Notes: generated by a model from the letters alone, not told the origin. A stretch of 64,000 nucleotides of DNA from Angiostrongylus vasorum (GCA_018806985.1 JADANN010000443.1:3904667-3968666), one strand, 5' to 3'. Counted from the first letter of the stretch, positions 1 to 13,100 are shown. A program made the numbers and translations.

Positions 1-356
1 TTTACTCGTAACCACCATTCACGATTATATCCGAATTTTTTCTGCATGTGGTTTCGGCTTCTGGTTGAGGATTATTTCGTCTCCGTTACGAACATCGTTG
101 ATTGCTGGTCGAATTGAGTCTACCTGGAATCCCATGTAGAAATGCTATTTCCACATGGATTAAAGGGAGTAAGCTTGCCCTAGACAGGTCTGGTAGCAAC
201 TTTCTAATCCCAACGACATGAGCGACTTGGTGGGCCCTGTGCGGAGGTCAAAACAAAGTCCGGGTAGGTTGGACCATCACTATCACTGCACTACTCGGTC
301 CTTTCTGATAACAGTCATATCATGAGAATCATCCTCTCGTATGAAATTTATGTACT

Positions 357-622
357 TAAAAAGGATAAAGCTCTCGGCGTGGATCAATTCCTTAGTGATG
401 CACCATGCGTTCGACTTCATTAAGCATCGTTTGGAGGTGATTGAATGCATATCTGACCTTTACAATGACTCGCGGTGGCCTACCGATGTATCGACCCAGT
501 GCTACTATCCTCCCAGACAAGTCTGGTAGCAATTTGCCGATCTCGGATAGATGGATGGGCGCTGGGATCGATTCCACGTGCGTGTTGCAGGGCTCCTCCG
601 ACCACTGCGCCGCACGCGCCCT
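357..622 (-). repeat. SINE family 1 copy
   Basis: About 270-bp tRNA-derived element. On its sense strand it begins with GGGCGCGTG-like sequence and has an A-box-like GCGCAGTGGTCGGAGG and a B-box-like GATCGAT. It continues with the core CGGCAAATTG...AGACTTGTCTGGGAGGATAG and ends with GAGAGCTTTATCCTTT. This copy is nearly complete. Confidence 0.8.
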
Positions 623-2110
623 TTCTCATCTGCTTAGTGACATATATTGTTATTTCATTATCTATGCATTTCCCACCTCTTAACACTGAAAAGACAATCT
701 TGTGAATTTTTTTAAGAGAACTGACGTCATTAGTTTATATTTTCCATTAAGGGACAAAGAACTAAACTGCCACGTATTTTCTGTTGCAAGACGGAATGAA
801 AATGAAAACTTCAAGACTTTCTAAAAAGTGATTTAAGAAAATGAACGCTCTTCGACAAAGGGGTAGACTCCGAATGAAAATTCGACCCGTTCGTTTCCAT
901 CTGCGTAGCACGACGATTTCAGTATTTCCTTACGTCTTTCTAATCTACATCCACGTAGACATCAAAAGTTGATCACTGCTCTAGTGAATAATGAAGTAGC
1001 TTACTAAGAAGAAAAAAGTTCGCACACACTAATTTTTTAACCAACAATTGCTTCGTCTTGGCAGCGAACTCATCTTTTTCTACAACACCTGGAACAGAGT
1101 GATTCTTGAAGTACTCTGGGAAAAACAACTAGAATCATATGACGGCAAATGTACTCTAGGGAGTACCAGTTAACGTGAACCCTATGTATGGCACTATGGA
1201 GAGGGAATTGATCTAGTTAGTTCAATATTTATGACGCTAAATAAACATAGTAAGCGACTCAAGAGGAGGAATAGTACGTTAGTGTACGTAGTAGATAATG
1301 TAGCATGGATCATGTCTCGGGTTCCAAAAACAAGGAATCAACTAGATAACGAACTCAAAGCTTCTCTCTCTTGTGAACAACTAAGTAGTAGAAGTAACTA
1401 CTCTGTCCAAAGCAGAAAATTGGTTTGACTCCTATACTATTACAAATTTATGGACCACTTAGACAGTAGACTAACGACGCTTTGTGAAATATAGAGGGGC
1501 CTATCTGTTACTAATACATACAGTGCAATTAAGACTTCAAACCACGAAAGTTTTGCGTTTTTTTGACGAAAACTGGAAAAAAAAGTGATCTGACGGAACA
1601 CACCTGAAACGTAATTAGATTGACTATGTTATGAAAAGTGGTTGACCAGAATTAGACGAGAACGGTAAAACTGACGTTAAAGAGAAAACTTGAGCTCTGT
1701 AACAGCCACCAACAGGAAAGCAGTACATGCTTGTCTCCGCACAACCTGGCTTTACTTACCTGGCATGTTTTCGTTGCTTCCGTCAAAGACGCTTAGTGGG
1801 CTCCGCTGGCATCGCGGGATGCGACAAACTTCATCACGTTTTTTTGCATCAGACATTTTTAATTTGACGCTTTTACTAACACTTTACTAAAGAGTGTCTT
1901 GGCGGAATTTCCCTACCCGGCTGGATATACTCACCTGCAGTTTGTCGCTCTTATCCCAGGTGGTTATTCGTTGAATGCGACACTCAGTGAACTAGTCTTT
2001 TCTTTTTATTCGCATAGTCATGCCTATTAATTGGTATTGATTTGGATTATATTGTTTATTTCGGTTAGGTGAAAGCCTATAAACAAATGGAATAACAATA
2101 GTTATAATGA
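623..2110. other. no feature recognised
   Basis: AT-rich sequence with no convincing exon, RNA gene or repeat. Earlier exons of the receptor-like gene were looked for here and not found. The first 350 bases contain only a faint SINE family 1 core relic near 175-215. Confidence 0.5.
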
Positions 2111-2189
2111 GCTGTCTTGAGAGCTCTAGTATTTTCCCACCCAATCAAAACTAAACCTCGAACATTTCACACCACAGCGACTTCATTGT

Positions 2190-2688
2190 TTGAAAAGATG
2201 CTTCGTTCATCAATGGCAATGTGCTGTAGAGGAAAACAAATTTCAGCGAAACTTTTCATGCTTCGAAATAAAAACGCCTGTTACCGTAATCAACATCGTA
2301 CGACAATGCGCACCATTTCCGTGTTGGCGTCGATTTACGCTTGCACATGGGTGTTAGCGGTTATCATGGCGGATCTGGCACGATTCCTTACTGATACCAT
2401 GTGGAAACAGTGGATATGGATGATTGCTGTGAGTTTCAATCGATTTAAATAAAACAATCAGTACTTCGTGGTGTTCTGATGAACTGCTTGCAGGGTACGT
2501 TGCGAATGGTGTGCTTTGCACAGACCTTCATCGTTTGCTATACGAGAAGTTCTGAATATCGTAGTGTTTTTCGTGGTTTATTCAAATCTTTTAAGCTTAG
2601 CGCACGAGCTAAATGTACTTGGCATTGGAAAGTCAGCTCTTGTGCAGAAAATATTCGTAGCAAAAGTGTGTTCTTCATTGCTACGTGA
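2190..2688 (+). CDS. C-terminal exons of a nematode seven-transmembrane receptor-like protein (partial)
   Basis: The first exon is open from before 2190 and ends with ATTGCT at 2428 before a GTGAGT donor. The next exon starts after TTGCAG at 2494 and stops at TGA 2686-2688; both are phase 0. The joined protein has a basic loop (NQHRTTMRTIS), a hydrophobic segment (VLASIYACTWVLAVI) and a second one crossing the splice junction. It then has FIVCYTRSSEYRSVFRGLFK, the kind of TM7-plus-tail end seen in nematode chemoreceptors (for example Srsx-like), where a Y-x-x-SSEYR-x-x-F pattern is common. TM1-TM5 were not found upstream, so this is either the end of a gene with undetected exons or a relic. 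The subfamily call is tentative. Confidence 0.5.
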
Positions 2689-2867
2689 GTGATCACTCTG
2701 CATAGAATGCTTCTGTTGACTATGTTCACAAGATGATGTTGATAACTTATAGTTATGTAAATTATGTAATGCAATAAATGACTCTATTTTCTATGATAAG
2801 AAACATATGCGTAAAAACTGAAACCGTCGTTTTCAAAAAAGCCTTCTCCAAATAAATAAAACGATAA

Positions 2868-3148
2868 AAAAAAGGATAAAGCTCTTGGCTTTGATCAACC
2901 CCTGAGAGAAGCGCCATGCATTCAACTTCATTAAGAATCGTTTGAGAAGATTGAATGCATGTATGGCCCTTACAAAGGCTCGCCGTGGGCTACCGATGTA
3001 TCGAGCTAGTGCTGCTATATTCCCAGACGAGTCTGGCACCAATTTGCCGACCACGGAGGTATGGAAGGCTTGGTGAGCGACGGACACGGGGTCGATAGCA
3101 CATGTGTGTCGCCGGGCGCTTCCGACAACTGCGCCACACGCCCCCCTC
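2868..3148 (-). repeat. SINE family 1 copy
   Basis: Full-length copy with the terminal AAAGGATAAAGCTC (plus strand), the core and the tRNA-like end GACAACTGCGCCACACGC. It lies 180 bp after the receptor-like exon. Confidence 0.8.
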
Positions 3149-5217
3149 TTCAAAGAAATGGAAGAGGAATTTTAGAGAAGACCAAAATCGTTCCCACAAG
3201 CAGCAGCTCAGCACTTTTACTGGTCTGAGTGAAATGCACCGAAACTATTCCACTAAACGAGTTGGCTCCCAGTGTTAATCCATACCATCTCTCTCTCATT
3301 CATCTATTTGCCTCATGCAAATGACCCAATGTTTTAAAATAATTCTAGTAGTTTTTGCAGCTTACACTCATTCAGTATTTTTTCTAATTCCAAAAAGAAC
3401 AACTTCCCTACAAGTTGGCGTTTTCTTCTTAACTCGGCTGTTAGTAACAACGTTTAATCACTACAATACTGGTTGTTCGGCGAATTTTGCCTATCCTAAA
3501 CAAAAATGCCACTGGTAGCATCAATTCCGTTACCCATCCCATATGAACTCTGGGGTTCGGGGTGGAATACTCAGTGGAAGAGTCATAGAAAGCGGTTAGT
3601 GTGCGAACTCGAAATCAGTAGAAACGTCAAGCGGCATTGCATTGATCAAACCTTGTTATTAACAACCTGGTTAGATAACATTCTAGTATCGGGACTTGTA
3701 CTCAGGGAAAAAGACATCAACTTATTGAGCAATGCCGAGATTAATAAAAAGTCGCTCATGGGAATGGCAACTTCCTAATACACTTTGTCTACGCAAATTA
3801 CTTCAGAAAACTGTGGAAGAAAGCTTCCATTGTTCTCTGCCTTTTCTTAGTAAATATTTATCATTTTTTATTCAGGACGCAAAACTTCGCAAGTAAATTC
3901 GTCCGTATTTTCGCTTGCTTCACATCCTCCTTTCCCCAATGATTTACCGCCTCAACGTGCCTTGATGACATTTCTGGATGTTAACTGCGATGTATACTAG
4001 AGGGTTCATCCCTATTCTTTTTTATTTTTTCGATATTTTTGAGTATTTTTTATCTTTGAGGAACTTTGAGGACACACCGTTCTATACCTTTTTGAAACCT
4101 CACTTGCATAAATCATTGTTCTACGTGCATTCTCCCCCTCAGCCCCCGTTGAGGATAGTCAGGACGAAAACTTCTAGCTCAGTAAGAGCAGCACATTGAC
4201 TACTAGACATTCGTGCTTCACAGAAGATGAGCGAATAAGGGGAGGCACCTTCAGGATTTCCCACCGTTACTTCGCCAATTGCCAGAAATAAATCACAATT
4301 TCTCTATGTTTACCGTTAGTTGAAAGTCGTGTTAGCTCTTGAATCTATCAGACACCAAACGTTTGCTCAAATATGAAATATGTGGGAAAAATTTTTTTAG
4401 TGATGATGTTTAGGGATTTCAGAAAATAATCTCAAGATAAATCAAAAGTCTACATCAACATCGCTGTTTACTCCTCGTAAACCAACAAAAAGCACCTATG
4501 AAAAAGGAAACAGCAGTAAGCATTACGTTTGTGGTTCGCTGCTTCTCAAATCTTCCAGCCAGTCGAAGGTCATCTTAAACACAACCATTTTAAAAGCATG
4601 CCATGATAATGGTGAGGAATGGAAGTCATACCTGATTGAATGAGAGGGATGGAAGCTGCTTCTATGTTTTGCGACGAGAAGCTCTGCGATCTACTCAGTA
4701 GAGCTATAAAATTGTTCAGCAAAGTTATCTTAGCATTAGAAGGAGGTGGAAGAAAGTTGTTGAAATCGTAATTGATTTCAATGTTATTAGATGATGGTAG
4801 AATACAACACAGTGCTTTTGTCATGAAAATGCGTACGTAGATGTACAAATGAGCCATATGCCTCATCAAAACGATTTGTAGTTCGATGACAGTTAGGTTG
4901 TTCCCTTTTCATTGGAAAGGTTGAAACGAAAGCACCACCATTTGAACAACACACTATAAGAGAGTGTTTCATCGATTGCAAAAAAGGCTCACTTGTCGTT
5001 CGTAAACAAACCATGTGAAGATAATTTTCCAACAAATAAACTTGGTGTTGATTAGATAAGATTCTAAGTACCGGCCTAAGCAAATGCCTGGGCAGCAACA
5101 ATACTGCGCTCACCAAATACGATCCCGTAACTTGGACATGGGTGTGTATAGCATAAGGGATAGAGATACCCTGTTATGACGATTTTCGTAGACTCAACCC
5201 CGCACCGAGGGCTAACC

Positions 5218-5312
5218 GAACTTTCCATCTCCCCGGGCTTAACATATTGGTACCAGACTTGTCTGTGAGCGTAACCATGACTCATTTGATACATCGGTAG
5301 AGCCGTGCAAAC
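5218..5312 (+). repeat. SINE family 1 core fragment
   Basis: Only the core is left: CATCTCCCCGGGCTTAACAT, then TTGGTACCAGACTTGTCTG and a diverged GATACATCGGTAGAGCC. Both ends are missing. Confidence 0.55.
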
Positions 5313-6139
5313 TACTGCATAGAGTAAAATGGATCTAATATGTGTGTTATCACCTTTGAAATACTTGACGAAGGAGAACGCATGGCATATCAATATGGGA
5401 TTGATCAGCACCGCCAGCTTTATCCCTTATCTTTCAACTACTTTATTTTACCTTATTTTAAATGACGTAAGATACTACATATCGCGTAAGTCCCAAAATT
5501 TCTTTTGGTCGATTTGTTCCTTCGCCTCCATGATCGGCCAACGTCTCCAGAATGTATGTAGTTTCGCTGCTGCTCGAAGGCTTTGTCTTTTTCATAAACT
5601 TCGTTGACTCCTGCCCGAGTTGACCGTATTAGGGCGTTCCAAGGCCTTTAGCACAGGCATTCTTCAGCCCTTGCTGTATCGTAAGAAACCTACTGTACAA
5701 GTCAGGTACTAATTTTTTCGATCCCAAACGTGTAGAATGGGTGAGTGCGAGTTACACGGTTAGGATCTATTTAGTTGAACTTGAAGATAAATAGGAGCAT
5801 ATCATTATACCCTTCCATGCCCTGAAGAAGGCATCACTGCAGAAAAATCAGTTTTAACGAAATAAACAATGAAGTAACACCTCGTATTTGCTCATCAAGA
5901 ACATCGAGAATAAATCGGAGAGTCCAAAGCACACGACAGAAAACACGGCCTACAAAAAATGTGTTGATGATCACCAAAATTTGTGTTAACTCTTCAATCG
6001 CTGGAAACTGCGGACAACAGAGGTGCGCTTAAGGCTCTGAAAAGCTGCAGACTTGAAATCTAAGGCTTTATTTGCAACAATATGATTTTCCTAAGAACCC
6101 ACTGTCTTTAAACCACTGAGAAACGACAATGCTGATGGC

Positions 6140-6330
6140 ACTGATCGACAGAAGACCAGCTAAGAGACAGGCGAAAGGAAAGCCCCTCATAGTGTGGTGG
6201 TGAATGTGTTAGTCCCGGGAAGGATAATAGCGCATTCGTTCCCCACCGTAGACATCTGCGGTGCGGAGTTTTGCAAATACTTCAGCATCATTGTGGTTGA
6301 GAAATAACAATTTGCACAATAAACAGTATT
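6140..6330 (+). repeat. SINE family 2 copy
   Basis: This has the family-2 body GTGTGGTGGTGAATGTGTTA, a B-box-like region near 6230 and the motif AAATACTTCAGCATCATTGT. The tail diverges after 6310. Confidence 0.65.
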
Positions 6331-7483
6331 CATTAACATTCCTGTGATGCGACTGAGGACATCGCTCGTTCGATTTATCACATAATTTCCCATCATGATC
6401 TTCTTTTCCTTTTTTTCAACATTCAGTGCACCATTTTATATTTGCTATTTAGCATCACGTTGATCTCTCACCTAAGAACAGATCCAGTACTCTCCATAGT
6501 GCACACAGTGATAGTGAAGCCACAGTGCGTAGTAAATCACACACTAATCAACGGCTCGTTCAGTTGTCGAATTTCCACAGTACCCACACGCTAGGAACGT
6601 ACTATAAATGTTCCATTTAGTCATTTTGAAAATTTTGAGTTATGAAGTTTGAAACCAATTCACACTGAGACCAGACAAACCGCAGCCAATTCCCACGGGA
6701 AAGCCCTCAACATTCGTCTGAACCTTGTCGATAACAGATGCTACGTTCAGCAGAGATTCAACATAGACACGGTTAAAAATTTTCCAGATTGCATGAAAAA
6801 AATAATAGACCCTTCTCAGTGTAGGTCCATACTTATGCAATCTCAGTCTAATCTAGTGGCCGGATCGCATCCAAGCAGAGCTAATAGCCGTGCGCACCAG
6901 AGAGGACACAAAAGTGCTCAGATGTGGCGGAATCTCGCAGCAAAATATGGGGCAATGCATGGGATTAATATCACAGAGATTGTGTTTGCTCCTTATTTCA
7001 CTTTACAGCTCATATCTCAAACATAAGGGCACTTTCTTAGCGTCGAAGTTCAAAGAACTCCATTTTTTGTTCTGGAGAACACGTATCTCGTTCGTTTGCA
7101 AATCTGCTTTTAAATGATTGTGTTGTCCAGAACGTATAGTAATTCTGAGCTTCCATTTACTAAGCACAGACGAACAAACAACGTCGATAACATTAGAAAC
7201 GAACGTATGAACGAATGATGTATTTACTAAAGTCTATTCTACAAAGAATATGTTAAATATGTGGTCCGTTTCCTTCTTCTTTCGCCCTAAGTACTAAGTG
7301 CTCACACAAAAACACTGCTTCAAAGTGATTAATATAGTCCTATAAGCACCAACTATAATGGATACATACAATTTAACGGCACTAACGCAGATGGTTCACT
7401 TAATATCATAACGGTGCCGAAGGTCTTTTAAATGTATTGTGACTGACACTGCAGATTCTTTTTTCGGTGTCAGAGCCATTGGC

Positions 7484-8811
7484 TTAGGGAACGTCGTCTC
7501 CTGCTTTCATTGGTGATACCGCCGCAGCTTTTTGCTCTACTGCAGAATCTGGTATTTTTGAGATTTCTCTCGGTACTTTCTCACCAGCCGCTGTAGCCAT
7601 ATAATCTTTTGCAAGCGATTGATCAAGTGATGGTTTAGAATCTAGTGGTCTGGGTACCGATGTGTGTACAGAGCGCGAAAACTGCGCTAAATGGGGTTGA
7701 GCTGAAACCGTAGGTTGAGGTTTAAAAGGTAAAGGTTGAGTAGGGGTCATTGACTCAACATCCCTATCGTCGTCAATTTGTGTTTTATTCAGTTTATCCA
7801 ATAAATCATGAGGCAGTTGAAGGATATCGAGGGGTTCTGGCTGGAGCACAGACAGAATAAATTTGTCGTCGACCATTTTTTCTTGAGCTCTCGTTTTCTG
7901 CAGTCTTCTTGCATCCTTTACGATTTTCTCCTTACTTACATGTCTTATGTCTTTTGCCACTTTTTTCCTTACTTTTTTGTTTCACGTCCTTTGCCATTTT
8001 CTCCTTGCTTCCTCGTTTCATCGCACCTTTTTTTCTCTGACTTTCCTTCTTGCTTCTTTTTAGGTTCTTCTTTGCTCTCCCGCTTCTCCTCTGACTTTTT
8101 CCTTAGCTCTTTTTTCTTTACTTCCTAACTTCTCGTTGTTCTTCTGGTTTTCTTTGCCTTCCTGCTTCTTTCCGGTTCCCTGTTTCTCTTTGTCATCATT
8201 CCTTTCCTTGCTTCCTTGCTTTCCTTTGGTTTCCGGATTTTCCTTACTTCCTCCGTTCTCCTTATTTCCTGTCTTCTTCTCACTTACCACCTTTTCTTTG
8301 CTCTTTATTTTTTTCCTTGCTTGCCGTTATTTTTTCCTTGCTTGTCGTTATTTTTTTCCTTGCTTGTCGTCTTCTCACCTTTTGTGTATTTTTTCGGCGG
8401 ATCCTGACACCTGAAATCCTCTTTGCTGATATTACTCGTCGTGGGAAAAACTACTAAATCAGTCCTCGCTTTCTAGAGGCAAATTGTTGGAGTAGTTCGA
8501 TGAAAACACAACTACTTTCTAATCTGATATCACTCTTCAAGCTCCAAACTACAGACATGGATGCCAGTGTGATCTCAAGCTATTCTAAAATGTCTTGCTC
8601 ACGGCAAACTCTTATATTTCACAGTCACCACTAGAAGCCTTCAACATTTCAGACAAAGAAACAATTCGCTTCGTACCTTAGTTTTGTCCTTTGTGTTATC
8701 ATTTAGATGTTTCTTATCCTTGCCACAACTTGACGTTGTTAAGAGCACAATAGCGACAGTGAAAAGAATTGCTGTAAGACTCTCCAGCAGCAGGTGTACT
8801 CGGATCGTCAT
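7484..8811 (-). pseudogene. secreted Lys/Glu-rich repeat protein, two exons, reading frame broken four times
   Basis: Exon 1 (8811-8677, 45 codons) encodes a hydrophobic signal peptide or anchor (MTIRVHLLLESLTAILF, then VAIVLLTTSSCG) and ends at a GTACGA donor in phase 0. Exon 2 starts after GTGTCAG at 8403 and ends with TAA at 7484. Its first part is a low-complexity K/E/N/S/G region full of SKEK and KEN/KQG repeats. The end is ordinary sequence (FILSVLQPEPLDILQLPHDL, later Pro/Ser-rich). No single frame spans the exon. The frame changes near 8305-8314 and at the T runs 8096-8100, 8027-8033 and 7961-7966 (plus strand); at the last three, removing one A from the coding strand restores repeat sequence such as SKEKVAKDIRHVSKEK. 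Composition is maintained on both sides of each break, so the gene was coding recently, or still is if the runs are misassembled. No family recognised. Confidence 0.65.
8304..8369 (-). repeat. 22-bp minisatellite, three units, inside the Lys/Glu-rich exon
   Basis: Three near-identical units (plus strand: TTAT, a T run, then CCTTGCTTGYCG) follow one another. They differ mainly in the length of the T run: 7 at 8308-8314, 6 at 8330-8335 and 7 at 8351-8357. They encode NNDKQGK-type repeats. Run-length variation shifts the frame, and the first frame of exon 2 ends at a TAA at 8307-8305. Confidence 0.8.
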
Positions 8812-8825
8812 TAACAGTTCACTTG

Positions 8826-8836
8826 CTGTAAAAGTG
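8826..8836 (-). promoter_or_regulatory. probable spliced-leader acceptor of the Lys/Glu-rich gene
   Basis: CACTTTTACAG on the minus strand ends 14 bases before the ATG at 8811, which opens a signal-peptide-like sequence. The polypyrimidine-AG arrangement and short leader fit a trans-splice acceptor, and this decides the start choice. Confidence 0.5.
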
Positions 8837-10110
8837 AAGTCAAGCTGGACAGTTTTGAGCTCCTTTCCAAAGAAAATCGAAATTCAATGACAGCAAGTCC
8901 ACCGCCTTAAACATGAAGGTGTACGCTAAGATTCGAAGCATCAACCAACCCGTAGTGGAAAGCCATCGACATTACAACCTACCATACTCACACTGAAAAT
9001 GATTCTCTACTCATTTCTAATCTTCGACAAACTTAGTTCCACAATCAATACAATCAATAAATTCAGCATCATTACAGCTACTCTCCTAGATGATCTGCGG
9101 ATATCGTCTAGCCTACAAGATTATAAATGAATGCCTCATGATAGACCGCACAGCAGCAGCAGTGAGTGCAGTCCTTGAACAAACACCATTATAATAACGG
9201 ATGTGATAGAAATCGGCTGAGAACTCTGCTGGGTTCCAACAAGTGAACGAAGCCCAGGTGTGCCTACTGCCATCGATTTTTGATATTTTGATGTAATTTG
9301 GTTCAATTTAACATTGCGGACTTTTATTCACCGTTCAAAACAGAAATTCGTGTGACAGAGTTGAGATGACGTCCACAATAAATCAAGATGAGCGGAAAAC
9401 AAAACTATTGCCACCCACATAAGACCACTTAAAAACACAACTACTGATTAATCGATATAATCTAGTAAAACGACGTGATATCCCAGATGTATGAACAGGA
9501 GGACTTGTCTTACTTCTATCGTTTAAGAGCACTGTCTACTACGGTGATTTTAGCTGACTGGCTGTTATCTATAACAATCTATAGGACTGTATGAAATAAA
9601 CACAACGTGAGTAGTAACACAGAGAAAGGAAGTCTCACTTTAAAGATGTTATGCGATAGAAACAATCAGTGATGTTACAAGAGCTGGTTTCGATTGGATT
9701 GTGATGGTACAGAAAAAGTATATTTCCTCGTTTATCTAAACGAAGCCTCGAAATTTTCCTAAGTACATTAAGAATTCTATTGGTGAAATTCAAACGGGAT
9801 TACGAAAGGCTCAAAATTGAGCAAGACTGGAGAACGGAGAGAAAACGGGAAGGCATACAATGTCTGTCTTCCTTTTATTGAAATTATTCTGTTATGAGGT
9901 GATCCAGTAAAGTACATCAGTGCTTAATAAGGAACACTAAAACTTCCGAAGATAATAACTTTATCCAGTTAACGTGAGGGCATAGCCATGCACACAAACC
10001 ACACAAGACATAAACTCTGTCTTTGCGACATACGTCAGAGCACTGAAGATGTGCATCTCGTTCATCATGGAACCTTCGTTTTAACGACCGTTAAAGACAG
10101 CAGCTTTTCA
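8837..10110. other. spacer between smg-4 and the Lys/Glu-rich gene
   Basis: 1.3 kb of AT-rich sequence without a recognised gene or repeat. It should contain the smg-4 3' UTR and the promoter of the gene to its left. Confidence 0.5.
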
Positions 10111-13100
10111 TCAACTTGAATTTGGGGCCTCGAGCGTTTTCTCATCTTTCAGTTGGTCATCTAAATGCAGAAATAATACCGAATGTGAAAACATTCATGA
10201 AAAGAAATACGTAGAAAATGCGGCAAAGCGGTAGAATAATCGCATAACCTGATCTTAATATAGTAACTCACCCTTTCGACGAGTCCGTTCGGAATACTTT
10301 TTCGACTGTTTCGACGAAAACTCGATAGGAAACTGTGTCGCCGCACGACTTGACGCCGTTGCTGCTGCCACCGCATCCAGAAGACGCTCTGACGGTTTCT
10401 TGATTGGACGCGACTGTTGGCCTTAAAACGTGTAGTTTTCAGAACTGTAAAAAAAACAATGCATGTCTGGAAAAACTCTAACTGACCGTCTCTCTTCCTT
10501 GGCCGCTCTGCACCGAAATCATGTTTTTGTGGAAGTCCTTTCTTCAAAGGTAAGTCTATCTTCATAGTTGGCTTTGCCTCACCACCCTCATCATTGTCGC
10601 GGCATTCTGAACATTTACCCGCATGAACAGACGCTTGCCATTAAACAACAATCACAGAAACGATGAATAACATCTAACAGGTGAACATGATACATCTGCT
10701 TATCATTTTCAAACATTCATGAACTTTACAAAAACGCTTCGACTTCATCTCAACTACATAAAAACCAAATCAAAATTAGCCATTATTCTAGCAATGTGTT
10801 ATTTAAAAAAGTCGTAAATGTGCAATTAACAATATCAGGCATGACTCTAAAGCACTTTAGATGAGTAATAAGCCATAAAAGCAACCTCTATCAGTGTTCG
10901 GATGCGCTGTAACCTCTAGTTTCGACCGTAGTCGCTCCTTCCGTGGTTTGGGAAGTCCTTTGTCTAATTTTCCGGACGGAGATTTCTTCCTCCCTTCTAA
11001 TGATAATTTCTTAGCATTAGCGGAAAGTCTTGTCATGTTGTCGGTATCCTCGATATTTTCGTCCTTCGGTGATGACTCTTTCGCTGCATATTTGAGGTCA
11101 CTGGGAAACAAAAATCTTGGCTAGCGGAAATGCTTCAATATAAACCTATATTAAAACAAATAATATGCCAAGAGAATCTAAAAAAACCTCTCAGCATTCC
11201 GTGCCTTCTCTTTGTCATCCACCAGTGTACGTGACCGCGGACCCCACCCACGTGAACTGTTCTTGATCTCAATTACACCGCCTTTCCGTTCCGTATTCGT
11301 CGTATCGTACCGATCGAATGCTAATCGAGCAGTACGGCGTCGATCCTGCAGTTAATGCCGTGTTTACGCAACAAAAACTGTGACAATCGTGTTAATTTCA
11401 TAGTTAACTCAGCAGTGTTCTCTATTATATTCAGCCTTTACAGCAGTTGTTAGATGTACTATAAAATCATGCTTCACGCAGATTTTGTTCAACGTTAAAA
11501 AGCGTACTTCTTAAAGCTAAGTGATTTTAATAAATAAATTTAATTGATGAATGTGCGTGTTCGCTGTCATCTTATGCAGCGACTTCCTAGCATCGCTAGC
11601 AGATTGATGAAGTGTTCCATCAACAGTAACACCGTGTACATTGTCTACGCAGCACCATGATATCGAATCGGATGTTGGTAAAGGTTTGGAGTTATTGAAA
11701 GTACAGTGGCAACATATAAAAAGGACTCAGAAGACGACCAGCTTCCGTTTCCACCCATAAAGGATAAAGGATAAGGCTTTCGGCGTTGATTAATCCTTGA
11801 TGATCCTGTGTGAAGAGGATAATACTGTTAACAAGAAATGCCTCATTACTTTAAGTTCAGATAAAGCGATAGCAGTGATCGAGCTGCTAACATCTAGGAA
11901 GACAAATGTCACATGAATAACTGCTTATGCAAAGAAAAATGAAAGGACGAAAATGAAAAGTGAAAAAATGGACACTTCAAATGTTCGAGTGTCATGTACC
12001 CGATTTCACGTATGGCGTATGATGGCGATAAACAATGTTATACACTGGTGAAAAGAAAGGTCAGCTCCGTGTTCGTTTAGAACAACAGATGAGAAGGCTA
12101 AATTCAAAATTCAAATCACTTTACTACTGCAGAACTGTGTACGGAAGCTATGAAAATATTTCATCAGCTACACCACGTGTTGATATTAGGCCTCCAAATT
12201 CAATAAACAGGCAAGATTTCCCGAATGATCACCTACTATGGGACAGATATTGCACTGTTTTAACAAACACATATTGACCTAAAAACAAGAGTGTAACAGA
12301 AGTATGAGCGCTAGGTGCTCTCTTAATACTGCCTTGCTAAAAATAGACCAATTCGAAGAGTTATAACGTATTTCAACCAGCAGATATGAGCAATGAAAGT
12401 TACATAGCGCCGATTAGAGTCTTACACGTTCAAAAACTGTCGAATTCGAGACATACATCATTGAGGTTCTCTCTAATAGTTTGCTGACGATCACATTCTA
12501 CAATCTTTTCGAAACACTGTCTACAGTCGAACATCGAATTTGTCATTAAGTAGAATCTCTAGATCTAAACATCTGGAAATCTACCTGCATCGCTCTTTCT
12601 CAGTACTCAGATAATCACCTACGACACGATCTTCACAAAATTTGTTCACATTTGAAATTGTTTCTTTCAACGCACGGCATAGTCTCTTGTTAAGGTCATG
12701 AAACTGGAAACTCGAACTCGAAAACCAATTTTTCAATGGCAGCATCAAGAAATATCAAAAGTATTAGAAAAAAAAAACTGGACAAATTTTGAAGAAATAT
12801 TCCATCATTGGTTTCCAAAAAATTGAAAGCTTCGAGTTTAGAGTGTGTAGCCACAATCTTCGACGTTGATCATCAAAAAAGTATGGCCCAAAAAGTATCT
12901 CGTTTCAGACTTGCTGAAGAAACTGAGACATAAAATCAATGAAACATAGCCTAAATAGTAATATCTCACAATGGCCTTTATTTGATTTGGTTGTTTTTTG
13001 TTTATGGACGTTAATGATGGTCTACGTAAAAAGAAATCTAGGACAATTTCCTTAGATGAACCCATTCACGACGTCGTCCCATTTCTGTGGCTGGCACAAT

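Larger units (their letters stand above)
3150..7480. other. intergenic, only SINE fragments recognised
   Basis: Apart from the SINE fragments at 5218 and 6140, nothing is supportable. Several short open frames exist (for example 3506-3778 on plus) but they lack family signatures or splice partners. Confidence 0.5.

Noticed and set aside
3506..3778. 90-codon plus-strand open frame
   Set aside because: Not recognised, no splice partner, no homologous copy in the window.
6649..7026. 125-codon plus-strand open frame
   Set aside because: No family signature, no acceptor or donor at sensible places, and no repeated or conserved pattern. The length can arise by chance in this much sequence.
7808..8414. 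Long plus-strand open frames rich in Phe/Leu/Ser
   Set aside because: They are the complement of the Lys/Glu-rich exon (AAG/GAA read backwards gives CTT/TTC). Splice sites, signal peptide and start context all lie on the minus strand.
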